A stretch of DNA of 43,203 nt, taken from positions 1 to 43,203 of the forward strand of contig NZ_RQHV01000027.1 in NCBI RefSeq assembly GCF_004771005.1, written 5' to 3'. The position numbers and the translations under genes were made by a program. The notes under the pieces were generated by a model, which was given only the letters and a program-made list of their open reading frames with translations, was not told where the DNA came from and searched no databases. This document shows positions 25,959 through 34,402 of this stretch, in pieces. This DNA is from Leptospira ilyithenensis. Its GTDB lineage: Bacteria > Spirochaetota > Leptospiria > Leptospirales > Leptospiraceae. How positions within the stretch are numbered: the first letter of the stretch is position 1; each line of letters begins with the position of its first letter.

Positions 25959-27011
25959 ATGTATGAAGCCTCTTTTCTCGGTTTAAACCCGGATTTAATT
26001 CTCTCCTCCGTAGAAAGTATCGGCTATATTCCTACGGGGCGTTGCGTTGCGCTCAATAGCGTAGAGAACAGAGTGTTCGACATTGAAATCGACGGAGGCG
26101 AAAGAATTATCGTAAAATTCTATCGTCCTAATCGATGGACGAAATTACAAATCCAGGAAGAACACGATTTTTTATATGAATTGAAAGAAGCGGATATTCC
26201 GGTGCTTGCTCCTATTTCGGACAAACAAGGAAATTCTTTACACGAATCCCAAGGATTAACATTCGCTATCTGGCCTTTGCGGACGGGAAGAATCATTGAA
26301 GAACTATCCGAATCGGATCTACCACAATTGGGAAGATTGATAAGTCGTATTCATCTTGTAGGTAAATCAAAGAAAACAAAACATCGTTCCTCCTTGAGCA
26401 TTGCGGATTATGCTGAAAAAGCATTGAATCTGATTCTTGCCGGAGGATGGATTACAAATTCTCATCTAATGGATCGTTATAAAAAGGCGGCTTATTTTGC
26501 TTTCGATCGGTTTGAAACCATTTCAAAAGCAAAACAAATTCCATTTCATCGAATTCACGGAGATTGTCATAAAGGAAATTTGATTCGATCGGAAGATGGA
26601 TTTTCCATTTTAGACTTTGATGATTTTTTAGAGGGCCCAATTGTGCAGGATTTTTGGATGTTACTTCCGTTTGGTGAAAGTAGATCGGAAAATGACAGGG
26701 AACTTTTTTTTGAAGGGTATAGGGAGTTTAGCGAATTTTCAAAGGGTTGGTTGGATTTGATTGAACCTCTTCGCGCGATTCGATATGTTTATTATGCATC
26801 TTGGATTGCAAAAAGATGGGAAGACCCGTCGTTTCAAAATCTATTCCCTCATTTCGGAACGGATGAATACTGGTCTAAAGAAACAATGGATTTGGAATTG
26901 ATGGCGAAAGGATTTCAAAGAGAGAGTGAAGAAGAGTCACCAGTTTCAAAGACTTTGGAAAAAGAAGAAGAGCTTTCGAATAAAGATTTTTTCTGGGATT
27001 GGGAAAACTGA
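25959..27011 (+). CDS. srkA: SrkA/RdoA (YihE)-like stress response kinase
   Basis: 350 residues of the YihE/SrkA group, a kinase-like fold related to APH and choline kinases that phosphorylates proteins and counters stress-induced death in Enterobacteria. Family features are LALNSVENRVF-like substrate text near residue 30, IVKFYRPNRWT (ATP-binding Lys) and FAIWPLRTGR. The catalytic loop is IHGDCHKGNLI and the metal-binding segment is ILDFDDFLEGPIVQDFWMLL. The C-terminal ~30 residues are acidic and unusual. It is translationally close to the GGDEF regulator. Family assignment is firm; its role here is inferred. Confidence 0.88.
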   Translation: MYEASFLGLNPDLILSSVESIGYIPTGRCVALNSVENRVFDIEIDGGERIIVKFYRPNRWTKLQIQEEHDFLYELKEADIPVLAPISDKQGNSLHESQGLTFAIWPLRTGRIIEELSESDLPQLGRLISRIHLVGKSKKTKHRSSLSIADYAEKALNLILAGGWITNSHLMDRYKKAAYFAFDRFETISKAKQIPFHRIHGDCHKGNLIRSEDGFSILDFDDFLEGPIVQDFWMLLPFGESRSENDRELFFEGYREFSEFSKGWLDLIEPLRAIRYVYYASWIAKRWEDPSFQNLFPHFGTDEYWSKETMDLELMAKGFQRESEEESPVSKTLEKEEELSNKDFFWDWEN

Positions 27012-27014
27012 ATT

Positions 27015-27812
27015 TTACGGTATCAAACGACTGAATGCCAACGCAACAGCAAGAGAGTGGGAAACATTCAAAGAGTCCACTCCATCGCTCATTGGTATAT
27101 AGACCAGATGATCGCAGATGCTTTTAAGTTCAGCATCTATTCCATCCGCCTCATTACCAAGAACTAACAGGTATTTTTCGGGAAATTGAAATTCAAATAT
27201 CTCCGAAACCAACTGTTTTTTGTTATTTGCTATATTCGGCAAAGCAAGACCTATGACAGGGATATTTTCCTGTCGGTATTCTTGTATAAGGTCATATAAT
27301 GAATCCGATTTGAAAAAGTGGAGAGGAAACCCATTCCCCATGGAAACTCTCACTGACCTGCGTAAATAAGGAGAAGAGGATTGTTTATCGTAAATGATGG
27401 ATTTGATTCCAAAAGCGGCAGAGGTGCGAATGATAGAGCCGAAATTTTCAGCATCTGAGATATTATTGCACACTACGATAGGAAGTTTTAGATCTTTTAC
27501 TAAAATGGAGATAGGTTTTTTTCCAAGGGCCATGATTCCTTGGTGCACGGAAAACCCGATTGTTTTTTCAAACACCGTCTTCTCCGCATAAAATATATTA
27601 GTTGGTTCGATTTTTTTCTTTTCCATCAGCCATAGATGTTTCCGAATGAATCTTTCGGTAGCAAAGATACTTACCACTTCCAGATCCGATTCCAAAAGCC
27701 GAACCACCGTTTTTTCGTTATCAGCAATAAAACAATCGGAGGTTTCTTCTTTGGATTTGAGAAGGGAGTAGGGGGAAACACGTGGGTCAAAGGGGTCTTG
27801 GATTGAAATCAT
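27015..27812 (-). CDS. SpoU/TrmH-family RNA methyltransferase
   Basis: 265 residues from MISIQDPFDP (27812); the longer frame to 27917 runs through the hairpin at 27864 and is unlikely. An N-terminal substrate-binding region precedes a SPOUT domain. The knot motifs are NNISDAENFGSIIRTSAAFG, LLVLGNEADGID and IPMSDGVDSLNVSHSLAVAL. Such enzymes use SAM to methylate 2'-O-ribose in tRNA or rRNA. The exact RNA target cannot be read. It lies downstream of and in the same direction as the hmuTUVS genes but is separated by a terminator-like hairpin, so it is probably independent. Confidence 0.88.
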   Translation of the reverse strand: MISIQDPFDPRVSPYSLLKSKEETSDCFIADNEKTVVRLLESDLEVVSIFATERFIRKHLWLMEKKKIEPTNIFYAEKTVFEKTIGFSVHQGIMALGKKPISILVKDLKLPIVVCNNISDAENFGSIIRTSAAFGIKSIIYDKQSSSPYLRRSVRVSMGNGFPLHFFKSDSLYDLIQEYRQENIPVIGLALPNIANNKKQLVSEIFEFQFPEKYLLVLGNEADGIDAELKSICDHLVYIPMSDGVDSLNVSHSLAVALAFSRLIP

Positions 27813-27863
27813 TATGCAACAATTAAGGAAAGAGACATAATCCCCATCTGGGAATATTAAAAT

Positions 27864-27889
27864 CCCCCACCCTGATTCGGGTTGGGGGG
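27864..27889 (-). terminator. Terminator hairpin after the hmuTUVS operon
   Basis: CCCCCACCC (27864-27872) pairs with GGGTTGGGGG (27879-27888), with one G-U pair, around TGATTC. On the minus strand it is followed by ATTTTAATATT. It would end leftward transcription from hmuS before the methyltransferase gene. Confidence 0.65.
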
Positions 27890-28037
27890 AGTGGCTCGTG
27901 GGCCTGCAAAAAACCACCTAACACATAAAAGTATTTTCGCCAAGAAAAACTCCATCTTTACGAATTTTTTTTTAAATAAGTTCGCCTTTTTGCCAATACC
28001 GAAGGCTTGTTACACCTTCAGTACTCAGTCAGACAAT

Positions 28038-29063
28038 TTATTTCATGTAATTTCGGGCCAAATTGGCCCAGGTTTCCGATTGAGGAATTCCCGGTTTACG
28101 CTTTCCGAACAACTGGAGGATCAACAATTCGTTTTCCCCGAAAAGCTCAAGCGAAGTCACATAACCATCCTTAGTTGGTTTTTCTACAACCCAAGTTTCC
28201 AAAATCAAATCAGCTCTTAAGTGCAAATTGAAGATAGGATCCAGAACATTAAACCAAGGTCCCATCACTTCCAACTTGGAAACAGGTCCAGTATGGATTT
28301 GAATCATCCCGTCGTTTCCGACAAAGATCATGATTTCTTGTCCTTGATCACGGCACTCGGTTAATAATTTTTGAAATACATCATTATCTACTTTTTTAGT
28401 AAACTTTCCTTGGGCAACTTCCAAAGCTGTTTTTCTGGACACATTGTACTTACGAAGCAAAGGAAAAAAATCGTGTGTATCTTGTAATGCGGCCCAATCG
28501 TTTAAAAAATCGGGAACGGAAATGGATACGGGAGGTTGGACTGCCGGCGGTTGTTTTTTCTCGATTGTTTCGGGAAGTGTCATATCGGTAACTGCGAATT
28601 CTTCTTTTACTTCCGCCCAACCTTCCAAATTTGATTTGTCGGTTGTATAAATTTTATGAATTGCTTCGCCGTATTTATCAAAAAATTGAAAACTTTTAAG
28701 AACGGAGTCTCCTTTATTTTCTTCAGAATAAAAACCGAGCTTCCATTGACTGAGGAAAATTCTTAAATCGATATCTTCTCCTACAACGAGTCCCATCATT
28801 CCGTTAACGGAAATATCCTTGTATTCCCCTTTTCTTTCATGGACACAAGGTTCGTTTCTAGTAAGAGCCATCACATAACCGAGTTTTGGTGTTGCAGCCA
28901 AAAAGCCTGCCCAATCTTTTTTAAGTAGACTGACACCTTTTCCCAATTTAGTTGAAAGAAGCTCTGCTTCGCTCACACCTAAGATTTTTCCAGCTTCGCG
29001 GATTCGCAAATTAGGAGTTTCTGTTTTCAATTTTTCCCATGATTCTAGTAATGCTGTGCTCAT
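28038..29063 (-). CDS. hmuS: Hemin-degrading factor HmuS/HemS
   Basis: 341 residues of the HemS/ChuS/HmuS family, cytoplasmic proteins that bind haem delivered by HmuTUV and break it down or hold it. The duplicated layout is visible: the first half has LRIREAGKILGVSEAELLST and VMALTRNEPCVHERKGEY. The second half has VSRKTALEVAQGKFTKKV and IMIFVGNDGMIQIHTGPV followed by WFNVLDPIFNLHLR. It is last in the hmuTUVS operon, one base after hmuV, and is followed by a terminator hairpin. Expression should follow the operator at the hmuT promoter. It is an alternative or addition to a HemO-type haem oxygenase. Confidence 0.9.
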   Translation of the reverse strand: MSTALLESWEKLKTETPNLRIREAGKILGVSEAELLSTKLGKGVSLLKKDWAGFLAATPKLGYVMALTRNEPCVHERKGEYKDISVNGMMGLVVGEDIDLRIFLSQWKLGFYSEENKGDSVLKSFQFFDKYGEAIHKIYTTDKSNLEGWAEVKEEFAVTDMTLPETIEKKQPPAVQPPVSISVPDFLNDWAALQDTHDFFPLLRKYNVSRKTALEVAQGKFTKKVDNDVFQKLLTECRDQGQEIMIFVGNDGMIQIHTGPVSKLEVMGPWFNVLDPIFNLHLRADLILETWVVEKPTKDGYVTSLELFGENELLILQLFGKRKPGIPQSETWANLARNYMK

Positions 29064-29064
29064 T

Positions 29065-29844
29065 TTATTTGTCCTTCTTTATTAATTTCGGAATGATGAT
29101 GTTTCCCTTGGGAGTCTTTAATACAAACATTTCCACATCAAAAATCTGTTTGATATTCTCTTCTGTTAATACCTCGGCCGCCCCACCGGTAACAACCAAT
29201 TTTCCATCCCGCAATAGAGAAATTTTGTCAGCAAATTGGTAGGCGGTATTAATATCATGCAAGATCAGCAAAATCCCGTAACCTTGGTCCGCCATATGAC
29301 GGGTGACTTGCAATAATTTCATTTGATTGGGCAAGTCCATACTGGAAGTAGGCTCATCCAGAAGCAAAAACTTAGGAGGATCTCCCCAAACTTGGGAAAG
29401 GACTCGTGAGTATTGTGCCCTTTGTTTTTCTCCCCCCGACAACGTCGAATAACTACGATTAGCAACATGAAGTGTATTTGTAATCGACATCGACTCTTCT
29501 GTGATTTTTTCATTTTCCGCTTTCGTTGAGTTATGAGGAGATCTTCCCAGTTCAACGACTTCACGTGTGGAAAAAGGAAATTGGAGTTCAAAATCCTGAG
29601 TGAGAACCGATCTGAATTTTGCCAGGTCCTTCTTTTTCCAGTGTTCAATTGATTTGCCGCTTAGATGGATTTCTCCGCTTGTGGGAGGCAAATCTCCGCA
29701 TAATAACTTGAATAATGTGGATTTGCCAGCTCCGTTTTTTCCCATTAAAACATGGACTTCTCCCGGATTTACGGTCAAAGAGATATCGGACAAAAGCAAG
29801 TGAGTACCGATGGAAAAACTAACCGACTTTGCCACCAAACTCAT
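29065..29844 (-). CDS. hmuV: Haem ABC transporter ATPase HmuV
   Basis: 259 residues, the ATP-hydrolysing subunit of a haem importer. Walker A is MGKNGAGKST, the signature is TLSGGEKQRAQ, Walker B is FLLLDEPTSSMD, and the switch His is in LILHDINTAYQ. The sequence follows the HmuV subgroup of Fe-siderophore/haem ATPases, including GDLPPTSGEIHLSGK and HVANRSYSTLSGGE. It overlaps hmuU by four bases and is one base from hmuS. It acts at the inner membrane with HmuU and HmuT. Confidence 0.93.
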   Translation of the reverse strand: MSLVAKSVSFSIGTHLLLSDISLTVNPGEVHVLMGKNGAGKSTLFKLLCGDLPPTSGEIHLSGKSIEHWKKKDLAKFRSVLTQDFELQFPFSTREVVELGRSPHNSTKAENEKITEESMSITNTLHVANRSYSTLSGGEKQRAQYSRVLSQVWGDPPKFLLLDEPTSSMDLPNQMKLLQVTRHMADQGYGILLILHDINTAYQFADKISLLRDGKLVVTGGAAEVLTEENIKQIFDVEMFVLKTPKGNIIIPKLIKKDK

Positions 29845-30854
29845 GCTAATCTCCTTTTTCTTTTATTCAATAGAAATAAAAAAACCGGTGCTCCGATAAA
29901 GGCGGTGATGATTCCCACAGGAATCTCGGCCGGAGCAAGTATCGTTCTGCAAAAACCATCGGCCAAAGTAAGCAATGCTCCTCCCAGAAAAAAAGAAGAA
30001 TACAGCAGATACTTATAATCCTGTCCGATGACTAATCTCACAATATGAGGAATGGCAAGTCCAACGAAACTTATATTTCCCGAAAGAGAAACACATGCAC
30101 CCACAGTCACACCGATCAAAAGAATCAAAACCGATTTCAAAATTTCCACGGAGATCCCCAGATGCATTGCTTCTCTTTCCCCCAGAGCAAATACATTCAT
30201 GGGACCGGCAAGAAAAGGACTCGCAATGAGAGGAAGAAGGAGTAGGGGACCGAGCCTTACAAGAGTTACCCAACTGGCTCCGCCCAAACTACCCATATTC
30301 CAGAGGGAAAGATTTCTAAGTTGTGCATCATTCGCAATATAACTTAAAATACTAATGCCTGCAAAACAAAGCGCATTGACGGCAATACCTGTCAAAAGAA
30401 GAGTATTTATCTCCGTTTTTCCGTGAACACGGGCAAGTAAATAAACCAAAAAACCGGTTGTGATTCCTCCAACGAAGGAAAGCATGATCACTCCCCATAT
30501 GGGAGGGAAATTGGGAATACTGGTTCCCAAAACAATCCCAACTGACGCGAAAAAGGCGGAACCTGCGGTAATTCCGACTAACCCGGGATCAACGATCGGA
30601 TTGCGAAACAACCCCTGGGCAAGAGCTCCCGACCATGCGAGAGTTCCTCCCAAAAGAGTAGCAAGTATTACACGAGGGAAACGGAGATTCCAGAATACTT
30701 CTTTTGCTAAGCTTTCTTTTTCACCAAAAAATGCTTCGGTTAAATCAACCGTAAACGCACCCCAGTTCGAAACGAATAGAACAGTGATTGCGGATAAAAC
30801 AATTGTGAAAGAAAGAAAGTAGACTCTTCTTCTCCCTATTTGAGAGATTTCCAT
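29841..30854 (-). CDS. hmuU: Haem ABC transporter permease HmuU
   Basis: 337 residues, a FecCD/BtuC-type permease with about ten transmembrane helices. Family signatures are RFPRVILATLLGGTLAWSGA near residues 53-72, RNPIVDPGLVGITAGSAFFA, and the coupling region GNISFVGLAIPHIVRLVIGQ with LADGFCRTILAPAEIPVGI. It forms the inner-membrane channel for haem. It overlaps hmuT by 19 bases and hmuV by 4, so the operon is tightly coupled. Confidence 0.93.
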   Translation of the reverse strand: MEISQIGRRRVYFLSFTIVLSAITVLFVSNWGAFTVDLTEAFFGEKESLAKEVFWNLRFPRVILATLLGGTLAWSGALAQGLFRNPIVDPGLVGITAGSAFFASVGIVLGTSIPNFPPIWGVIMLSFVGGITTGFLVYLLARVHGKTEINTLLLTGIAVNALCFAGISILSYIANDAQLRNLSLWNMGSLGGASWVTLVRLGPLLLLPLIASPFLAGPMNVFALGEREAMHLGISVEILKSVLILLIGVTVGACVSLSGNISFVGLAIPHIVRLVIGQDYKYLLYSSFFLGGALLTLADGFCRTILAPAEIPVGIITAFIGAPVFLFLLNKRKRRLA

Positions 30855-31711
30855 TTATTTGAAAGCTCCTCTAGGGCAGTGCCAATCCGCGGACCAAACC
30901 CAAGCAAGAGCAGATCATCCATAGCAAGATAGTTTTTCTTTTTTCCGGCAGTAGTCAATTGAATGCCTGGCAATTCCCAAAGACCTTTCTCTCCACCTAA
31001 CCCTTCTAGTGAGATACTGGGAATCAAAATGATATCGGGTTGTGCTTTTACAATCGCTTCCGATGTAAGAGGTTTGAATTCCGAAAATTCAGTAATTGCA
31101 TTTTCCGCACCGGAAAGTTTAATGATCGCATCTGCGGGAGTTCCCGTACCGGAAACATAAACATTGGTGGCGCTGCGGGAATAAAGAAACAAAACCTTTA
31201 CCGGTTTTGCGGGGCGGGTGAGTTTAAGTCCGGCAACTTGTTTTCTTAAATTGCGGATCATAACCTCCGCTTCTTTTTCTTTGGAAACGAATTTGCCGAT
31301 CAATTGGATTTTTTCCGCAGCTCCTTCAATCGTAAGTTGTTCGGGAACGATTAACATAGGAATTTTCAATTGTTTCAGTTGTTCGATCGTTGCGGGAGGA
31401 CCGGCATAGTTGGTTCCGATGATTTGAGTAGGATTTAATGAAAGAATCCCTTCTGTAGCAAGTGTTCGTTGGTAGCCGATTTTGGCAATTGCCATGGCTT
31501 CTTTCGGGTAATAGGAACTGGTATCAACTCCTACGATCTCAGATGGAAGAACGCCCAGACCAAAAAGAATTTCGGTAACAGCGCCATTCAAAGAAACGAT
31601 TCTGATTTTGTCTTGGGCATATAAGGAAAAAGACAATACTGATATCAACAGGATAGGTAGTAAGTTTTTGAATCTTCTTACTCCGGAAAAGAGTATTTTG
31701 AAAATAAACAT
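30836..31711 (-). CDS. hmuT: Periplasmic haem-binding protein HmuT
   Basis: 291 residues with a signal peptide (NLLPILLISVLSFSLYAQ) and a cluster A-2 binding-protein fold. Haem-specific landmarks are RIVSLNGAVTEILFGLG, VDTSSYYPKEA, IGYQRTLATEGILSLNP and IIGTNYAGPPAT, with a Tyr in the GYQR segment that is a candidate haem ligand. LFLYSRSATNVYVSGTGTPA and LLLGFGPRIG follow. It carries haem from the outer-membrane receptor to HmuUV. It is the first gene of hmuTUVS. Its promoter contains a Fur-like 7-1-7 operator (31754-31768) between candidate -35 and -10 elements. Confidence 0.92.
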   Translation of the reverse strand: MFIFKILFSGVRRFKNLLPILLISVLSFSLYAQDKIRIVSLNGAVTEILFGLGVLPSEIVGVDTSSYYPKEAMAIAKIGYQRTLATEGILSLNPTQIIGTNYAGPPATIEQLKQLKIPMLIVPEQLTIEGAAEKIQLIGKFVSKEKEAEVMIRNLRKQVAGLKLTRPAKPVKVLFLYSRSATNVYVSGTGTPADAIIKLSGAENAITEFSEFKPLTSEAIVKAQPDIILIPSISLEGLGGEKGLWELPGIQLTTAGKKKNYLAMDDLLLLGFGPRIGTALEELSNKWKSLK

Positions 31712-31753
31712 ACTTACTTTCTCCCCAAAGAGGGGGCTTTTGTCAAATTATAA

Positions 31754-31768
31754 TGAGAATGAGTCTCG
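31754..31768. promoter_or_regulatory. 7-1-7 Fur-like operator, site 1 (hmuT promoter)
   Basis: TGAGAATGAGTCTCG is an imperfect 7-1-7 inverted repeat. On the minus strand it is immediately followed by a perfect TATAAT -10 element (31753-31748), with a weak -35 upstream. A bound repressor would therefore block the hmuTUVS promoter. It matches three more sites in this island. Confidence 0.75.
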
Positions 31769-31805
31769 GTTAAATTGTTTGACAGAAATTGGCCACATTT
31801 TCAAA

Positions 31806-31820
31806 TGAGATTTAGACTCA
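31806..31820. promoter_or_regulatory. 7-1-7 Fur-like operator, site 2
   Basis: TGAGATTTAGACTCA lies 17 bases before the ATG at 31838 and about 21 bases after a perfect TTGACA (31779-31784). It would overlap the -10 region or transcription start of the first lipoprotein gene. Confidence 0.75.
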
Positions 31821-31837
31821 ATTACTTTGGAGACAAA

Positions 31838-32575
31838 ATGAACAATCTCAACAAATTCGGAGCAATCGCTCTCATCCTAGGACTCAGCATTACTCTATCT
31901 TCTTGTAAAGAAAAAGAAGAAGACAATACCCCTATCGTAGCACTTCTATATGCTCAGGCACAAGCTGCCGCAGCAGCAGCTGCGAAGTACTGTGAAACTA
32001 CAGGTAAATCTCTTACAAGCACGGATTTTCCTTCTGCTACTGCAATTTGCGTTCCATCAGGCGGATCGGCAAAACATTTCAGAATCGAAGGTTTGGAAAT
32101 TACAGGAAATACTTTCTACTTTAACGTAGGTAACGCGACTACGGATGCGGCGGCTACTATTGCAGCGCTCCCTACAGGAAACGTAGCTCAACTTTATTTC
32201 TATCCATCCTTTAGTACTCCTGCACCAATTTATGCAGTTCGTTACGCACCAAGCAACGCCGCTTCCGGAACAAGACAAAACATTACAGGTCTTTCCAGTG
32301 CAGTTACTGCAAGCGCGGCGGCTACTGTTTGTTTGGATGTAAATGATGCAGCGCCATCCAGAATCACTGTATGGGTAAATGGAGTAAACGGAGCAAGTTG
32401 TTCCGACCTCACTACGCTAACAGCTGCTACTTCTGTAGTAAATAAAAAAGATTGGAATAGCACTGTTAAATTGGATTCACGCAATGCTTTCATTTCTTTT
32501 GCAGCCGGTGCGGTAGGTGGAACTTCAAAATTCACAAAAGTTACCGCTTTTGTTGACCTTGCAGTTCAAGACTAA
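31838..32575 (+). CDS. Haem-island lipoprotein A, function unknown
   Basis: 245 residues. The signal FGAIALILGLSITLSSC places the lipidated Cys at residue 23, followed by KEKEEDN. An Ala/Gln-rich stretch lies near residues 40-52. Then come FRIEGLEITGNTFYFNVGN and VCLDVNDAAPSRITVWVNGV, which align with YRVEGLKVSVSHLAFTIYA and VCFDLTSASPPRFTVWVTGQ in the next lipoprotein. The rest looks like a beta-rich domain high in Ala, Thr and Ser. No known family is recognised. GGAGA precedes the ATG; the frame is open upstream to 31775. The Fur-like operator and hmu neighbours suggest a surface haem or iron protein, as an inference. Confidence 0.75.
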   Translation: MNNLNKFGAIALILGLSITLSSCKEKEEDNTPIVALLYAQAQAAAAAAAKYCETTGKSLTSTDFPSATAICVPSGGSAKHFRIEGLEITGNTFYFNVGNATTDAAATIAALPTGNVAQLYFYPSFSTPAPIYAVRYAPSNAASGTRQNITGLSSAVTASAAATVCLDVNDAAPSRITVWVNGVNGASCSDLTTLTAATSVVNKKDWNSTVKLDSRNAFISFAAGAVGGTSKFTKVTAFVDLAVQD

Positions 32576-32592
32576 AATTCGATTTTTTCTCC

Positions 32593-32620
32593 TGGTAGTG
32601 CCGATTTTTCGGCGCTACCA
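32593..32620 (+). terminator. Stem-loop after lipoprotein A gene
   Basis: TGGTAGTGCCGA (32593-32604) pairs with TCGGCGCTACCA (32609-32620), with one G-U pair and loop TTTT. It starts 18 bases after the stop codon. The U-tract after it is poor, so it could be a terminator or an mRNA-stabilising hairpin. Confidence 0.5.
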
Positions 32621-32681
32621 ATCGGTTTGGGAAGTGCTAATCCCAAATTTTTCCTTGCCTAAATATCTACGCATTTTTTTA

Positions 32682-32696
32682 TGAGATTGAGTCTCA
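32682..32696. promoter_or_regulatory. 7-1-7 Fur-like operator, site 3
   Basis: TGAGATTGAGTCTCA (6 of 7 arm positions paired) is flanked by A and T, extending the dyad to 17 bases. It lies about 40 bases before the ATG of the second lipoprotein gene at 32738. Confidence 0.8.
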
Positions 32697-32737
32697 TTTT
32701 TGAGGCTACCATTCAATCTATTTCCGGAGAATCTCCC

Positions 32738-33544
32738 ATGAAACAAACAAATCGAAATAAAATATCCATTCCCTTTTTGAAACAGAAATTATCAATCTCA
32801 TTGGTTCTCCTACTTTCTATCAGCCTTTTTGCCCAATGCAAAAAAGAGAAAGAAGAGGACAACACCGGAGTCCTTGCTCTTCTTGCCTTAGCAAATACTT
32901 CTTCAACATTGACAACCACATGCGCTACCAATGCAGATGGAACGGTAGATTCCACATTGTCAACTCCTACCAAAGGATCTTTTTCGATTTGCAAGCCTGC
33001 ATCCGACACAATCAAACACTACCGGGTGGAAGGCTTGAAAGTCTCTGTTTCTCACTTGGCCTTTACAATATACGCAGGCTTTCCTGCAAATTATACAACA
33101 GCTCCTACGCAAACAAGCACTGCTTTAACTTCAGGACAATTTGCATTTAACTTTTATTCGGGCAGCGGTACAACTTTTCCTGTTCCCGGTTTTTCTTATG
33201 CCAGCTTCGGCACTAGTACAAAAAACCTAACTAACAATGGAAACACAACTACGGCAACACCTGCAGGTACAAATCTGTATGACTTTATCACCGCAACCGT
33301 AGATGTTTGTTTTGATCTTACAAGTGCAAGCCCACCTCGTTTTACCGTTTGGGTGACAGGACAAAACGGGGCAGTTTGTAAAACAAAAACAAATCTCACT
33401 TTGGGAACCGCAGTCGGAACGGAATCTTCATGGGGATCTTCCACTTCAGCACTCGCAACCCAAAATTCATATTTCGGAATCAGTTCCGCTACGGGAGTTA
33501 CATTCACCAAGATAGTTAGTTCTCCCGATTCCGTTTTACCTTAA
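32738..33544 (+). CDS. Haem-island lipoprotein B, paralog of A
   Basis: 268 residues from MKQTNRNKIS, chosen because CCGGAGAATC precedes it; the frame is open to 32681 but that segment contains the operator. The signal LSISLVLLLSISLFAQC gives Cys34, followed by KKEKEEDN, nearly the same as in lipoprotein A. Shared blocks with A are YRVEGLKVSVSHLAF and VCFDLTSASPPRFTVWVTGQ, with a final SYFGISSATG region. It is rich in Thr and Ser. It has its own operator copy, and its stop overlaps the start of the longest form of the HmuY-like frame. Function is unknown. Confidence 0.75.
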   Translation: MKQTNRNKISIPFLKQKLSISLVLLLSISLFAQCKKEKEEDNTGVLALLALANTSSTLTTTCATNADGTVDSTLSTPTKGSFSICKPASDTIKHYRVEGLKVSVSHLAFTIYAGFPANYTTAPTQTSTALTSGQFAFNFYSGSGTTFPVPGFSYASFGTSTKNLTNNGNTTTATPAGTNLYDFITATVDVCFDLTSASPPRFTVWVTGQNGAVCKTKTNLTLGTAVGTESSWGSSTSALATQNSYFGISSATGVTFTKIVSSPDSVLP

Positions 33545-33564
33545 TGATAGGAGGAAGTATAAAA

Positions 33565-34167
33565 ATGAAATTTTTAAAATTAATACCAATCGTTCTTTTC
33601 GGATTGTTTGCGATCAACTGTCCGAAAGAAAAAACAACAGACGACGGATCTGCGGCAGCATTACTATTGTTAGTTAGCGATTCTACCAAAGTCATTCCCG
33701 GAATCACGATCAATGCAACATCTTCGTCGGAATGGGCACATGTGAATTTAAAATCTGCGGATCCCAGTGTAACGGTTACAAATTCCGATGCTTGGGATGT
33801 TCGATTCAAGCGATTTGTGATTGCAACAAACAGCGGAACCAGCGGATCTAAAAATGGCGGATCTTGCGAATTAGCAACGAGCGATTATGATGATACTACC
33901 ATTTCATCATCGTCTTGTACAATCGTAGTAGATTCTCTCCAATCACAGACTGGGGACGGTGGTTTCGGAAGCGCTAACGAGAATGCGAGTCCGAGCATGT
34001 TCCTTTGGTATTCTTATGACGGAACCACTCATATCCTTTCCAGCAAAAAGAAAGTGTATTTGATTCGTGGTTCAGACGGAACCAGTTATTTTAAATTCCA
34101 AATGTTGGATTATTATAGTTTGGCAGGAACTTCAGGATATCCCAAGTTTCGCTTTCAAAAACTATAA
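33565..34167 (+). CDS. HmuY-like haem-binding lipoprotein
   Basis: 200 residues from MKFLKLIP; AGGAGGAAG lies just upstream. The signal IPIVLFGLFAINC gives Cys19. The mature part resembles the HmuY family, which takes haem from host or environmental proteins and passes it to a TonB-dependent receptor. The key segment DAWDVRFKRFVIATNSGTSG (about 75-94) matches the HmuY core pattern W-D-x-x-F-x-R-x-x-x-x-T-N-x-G. Strands ending FLWYSYDGTTHIL and YLIRGSDGTSYFKFQ follow. It is cotranscribed with lipoprotein B and precedes the receptor gene. The axial haem ligands cannot be assigned safely. Confidence 0.8.
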   Translation: MKFLKLIPIVLFGLFAINCPKEKTTDDGSAAALLLLVSDSTKVIPGITINATSSSEWAHVNLKSADPSVTVTNSDAWDVRFKRFVIATNSGTSGSKNGGSCELATSDYDDTTISSSSCTIVVDSLQSQTGDGGFGSANENASPSMFLWYSYDGTTHILSSKKKVYLIRGSDGTSYFKFQMLDYYSLAGTSGYPKFRFQKL

Positions 34168-34310
34168 TCAGCCATAGCGGAACCTGCTTTCCATGATTTT
34201 CCCGCCATCTTCCCGACAAAGGGGGGTTAGTGGGAATGTCACTCCGGGTTTCCAAATGATAGTGGTTGTTCCTTTCGAAATTAATTTGGTAACACTTATG
34301 TCGGTTCAAC

Positions 34311-34327
34311 TTGAGACTAAGACTCAA
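34311..34327. promoter_or_regulatory. 7-1-7 Fur-like operator, site 4 (receptor promoter)
   Basis: TTGAGACTAAGACTCAA is a 17-base dyad; the core is TGAGACTAAGACTCA. A perfect TTGACA lies just downstream (34335-34340), pointing to the receptor gene at 34403. The operator is next to that promoter. Confidence 0.78.
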
Positions 34328-34402
34328 TTGGACATTGACAAAGAACCTCCAGATTAAATCCTTGGTAACAAACGCAAGCACTCACCCCAGTGTAGTCTAA
34401 AA

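Noticed and set aside
27812..27917. Longer N-terminus for the RNA methyltransferase
   Set aside because: The extra residues are encoded by the terminator hairpin region and match nothing in the family.
31960..31985. GCAGCAGCAGCTGC-like tract as a slippage repeat for phase variation
   Set aside because: It is a short, imperfect Ala-coding run within lipoprotein A, too short and irregular to support phase variation.
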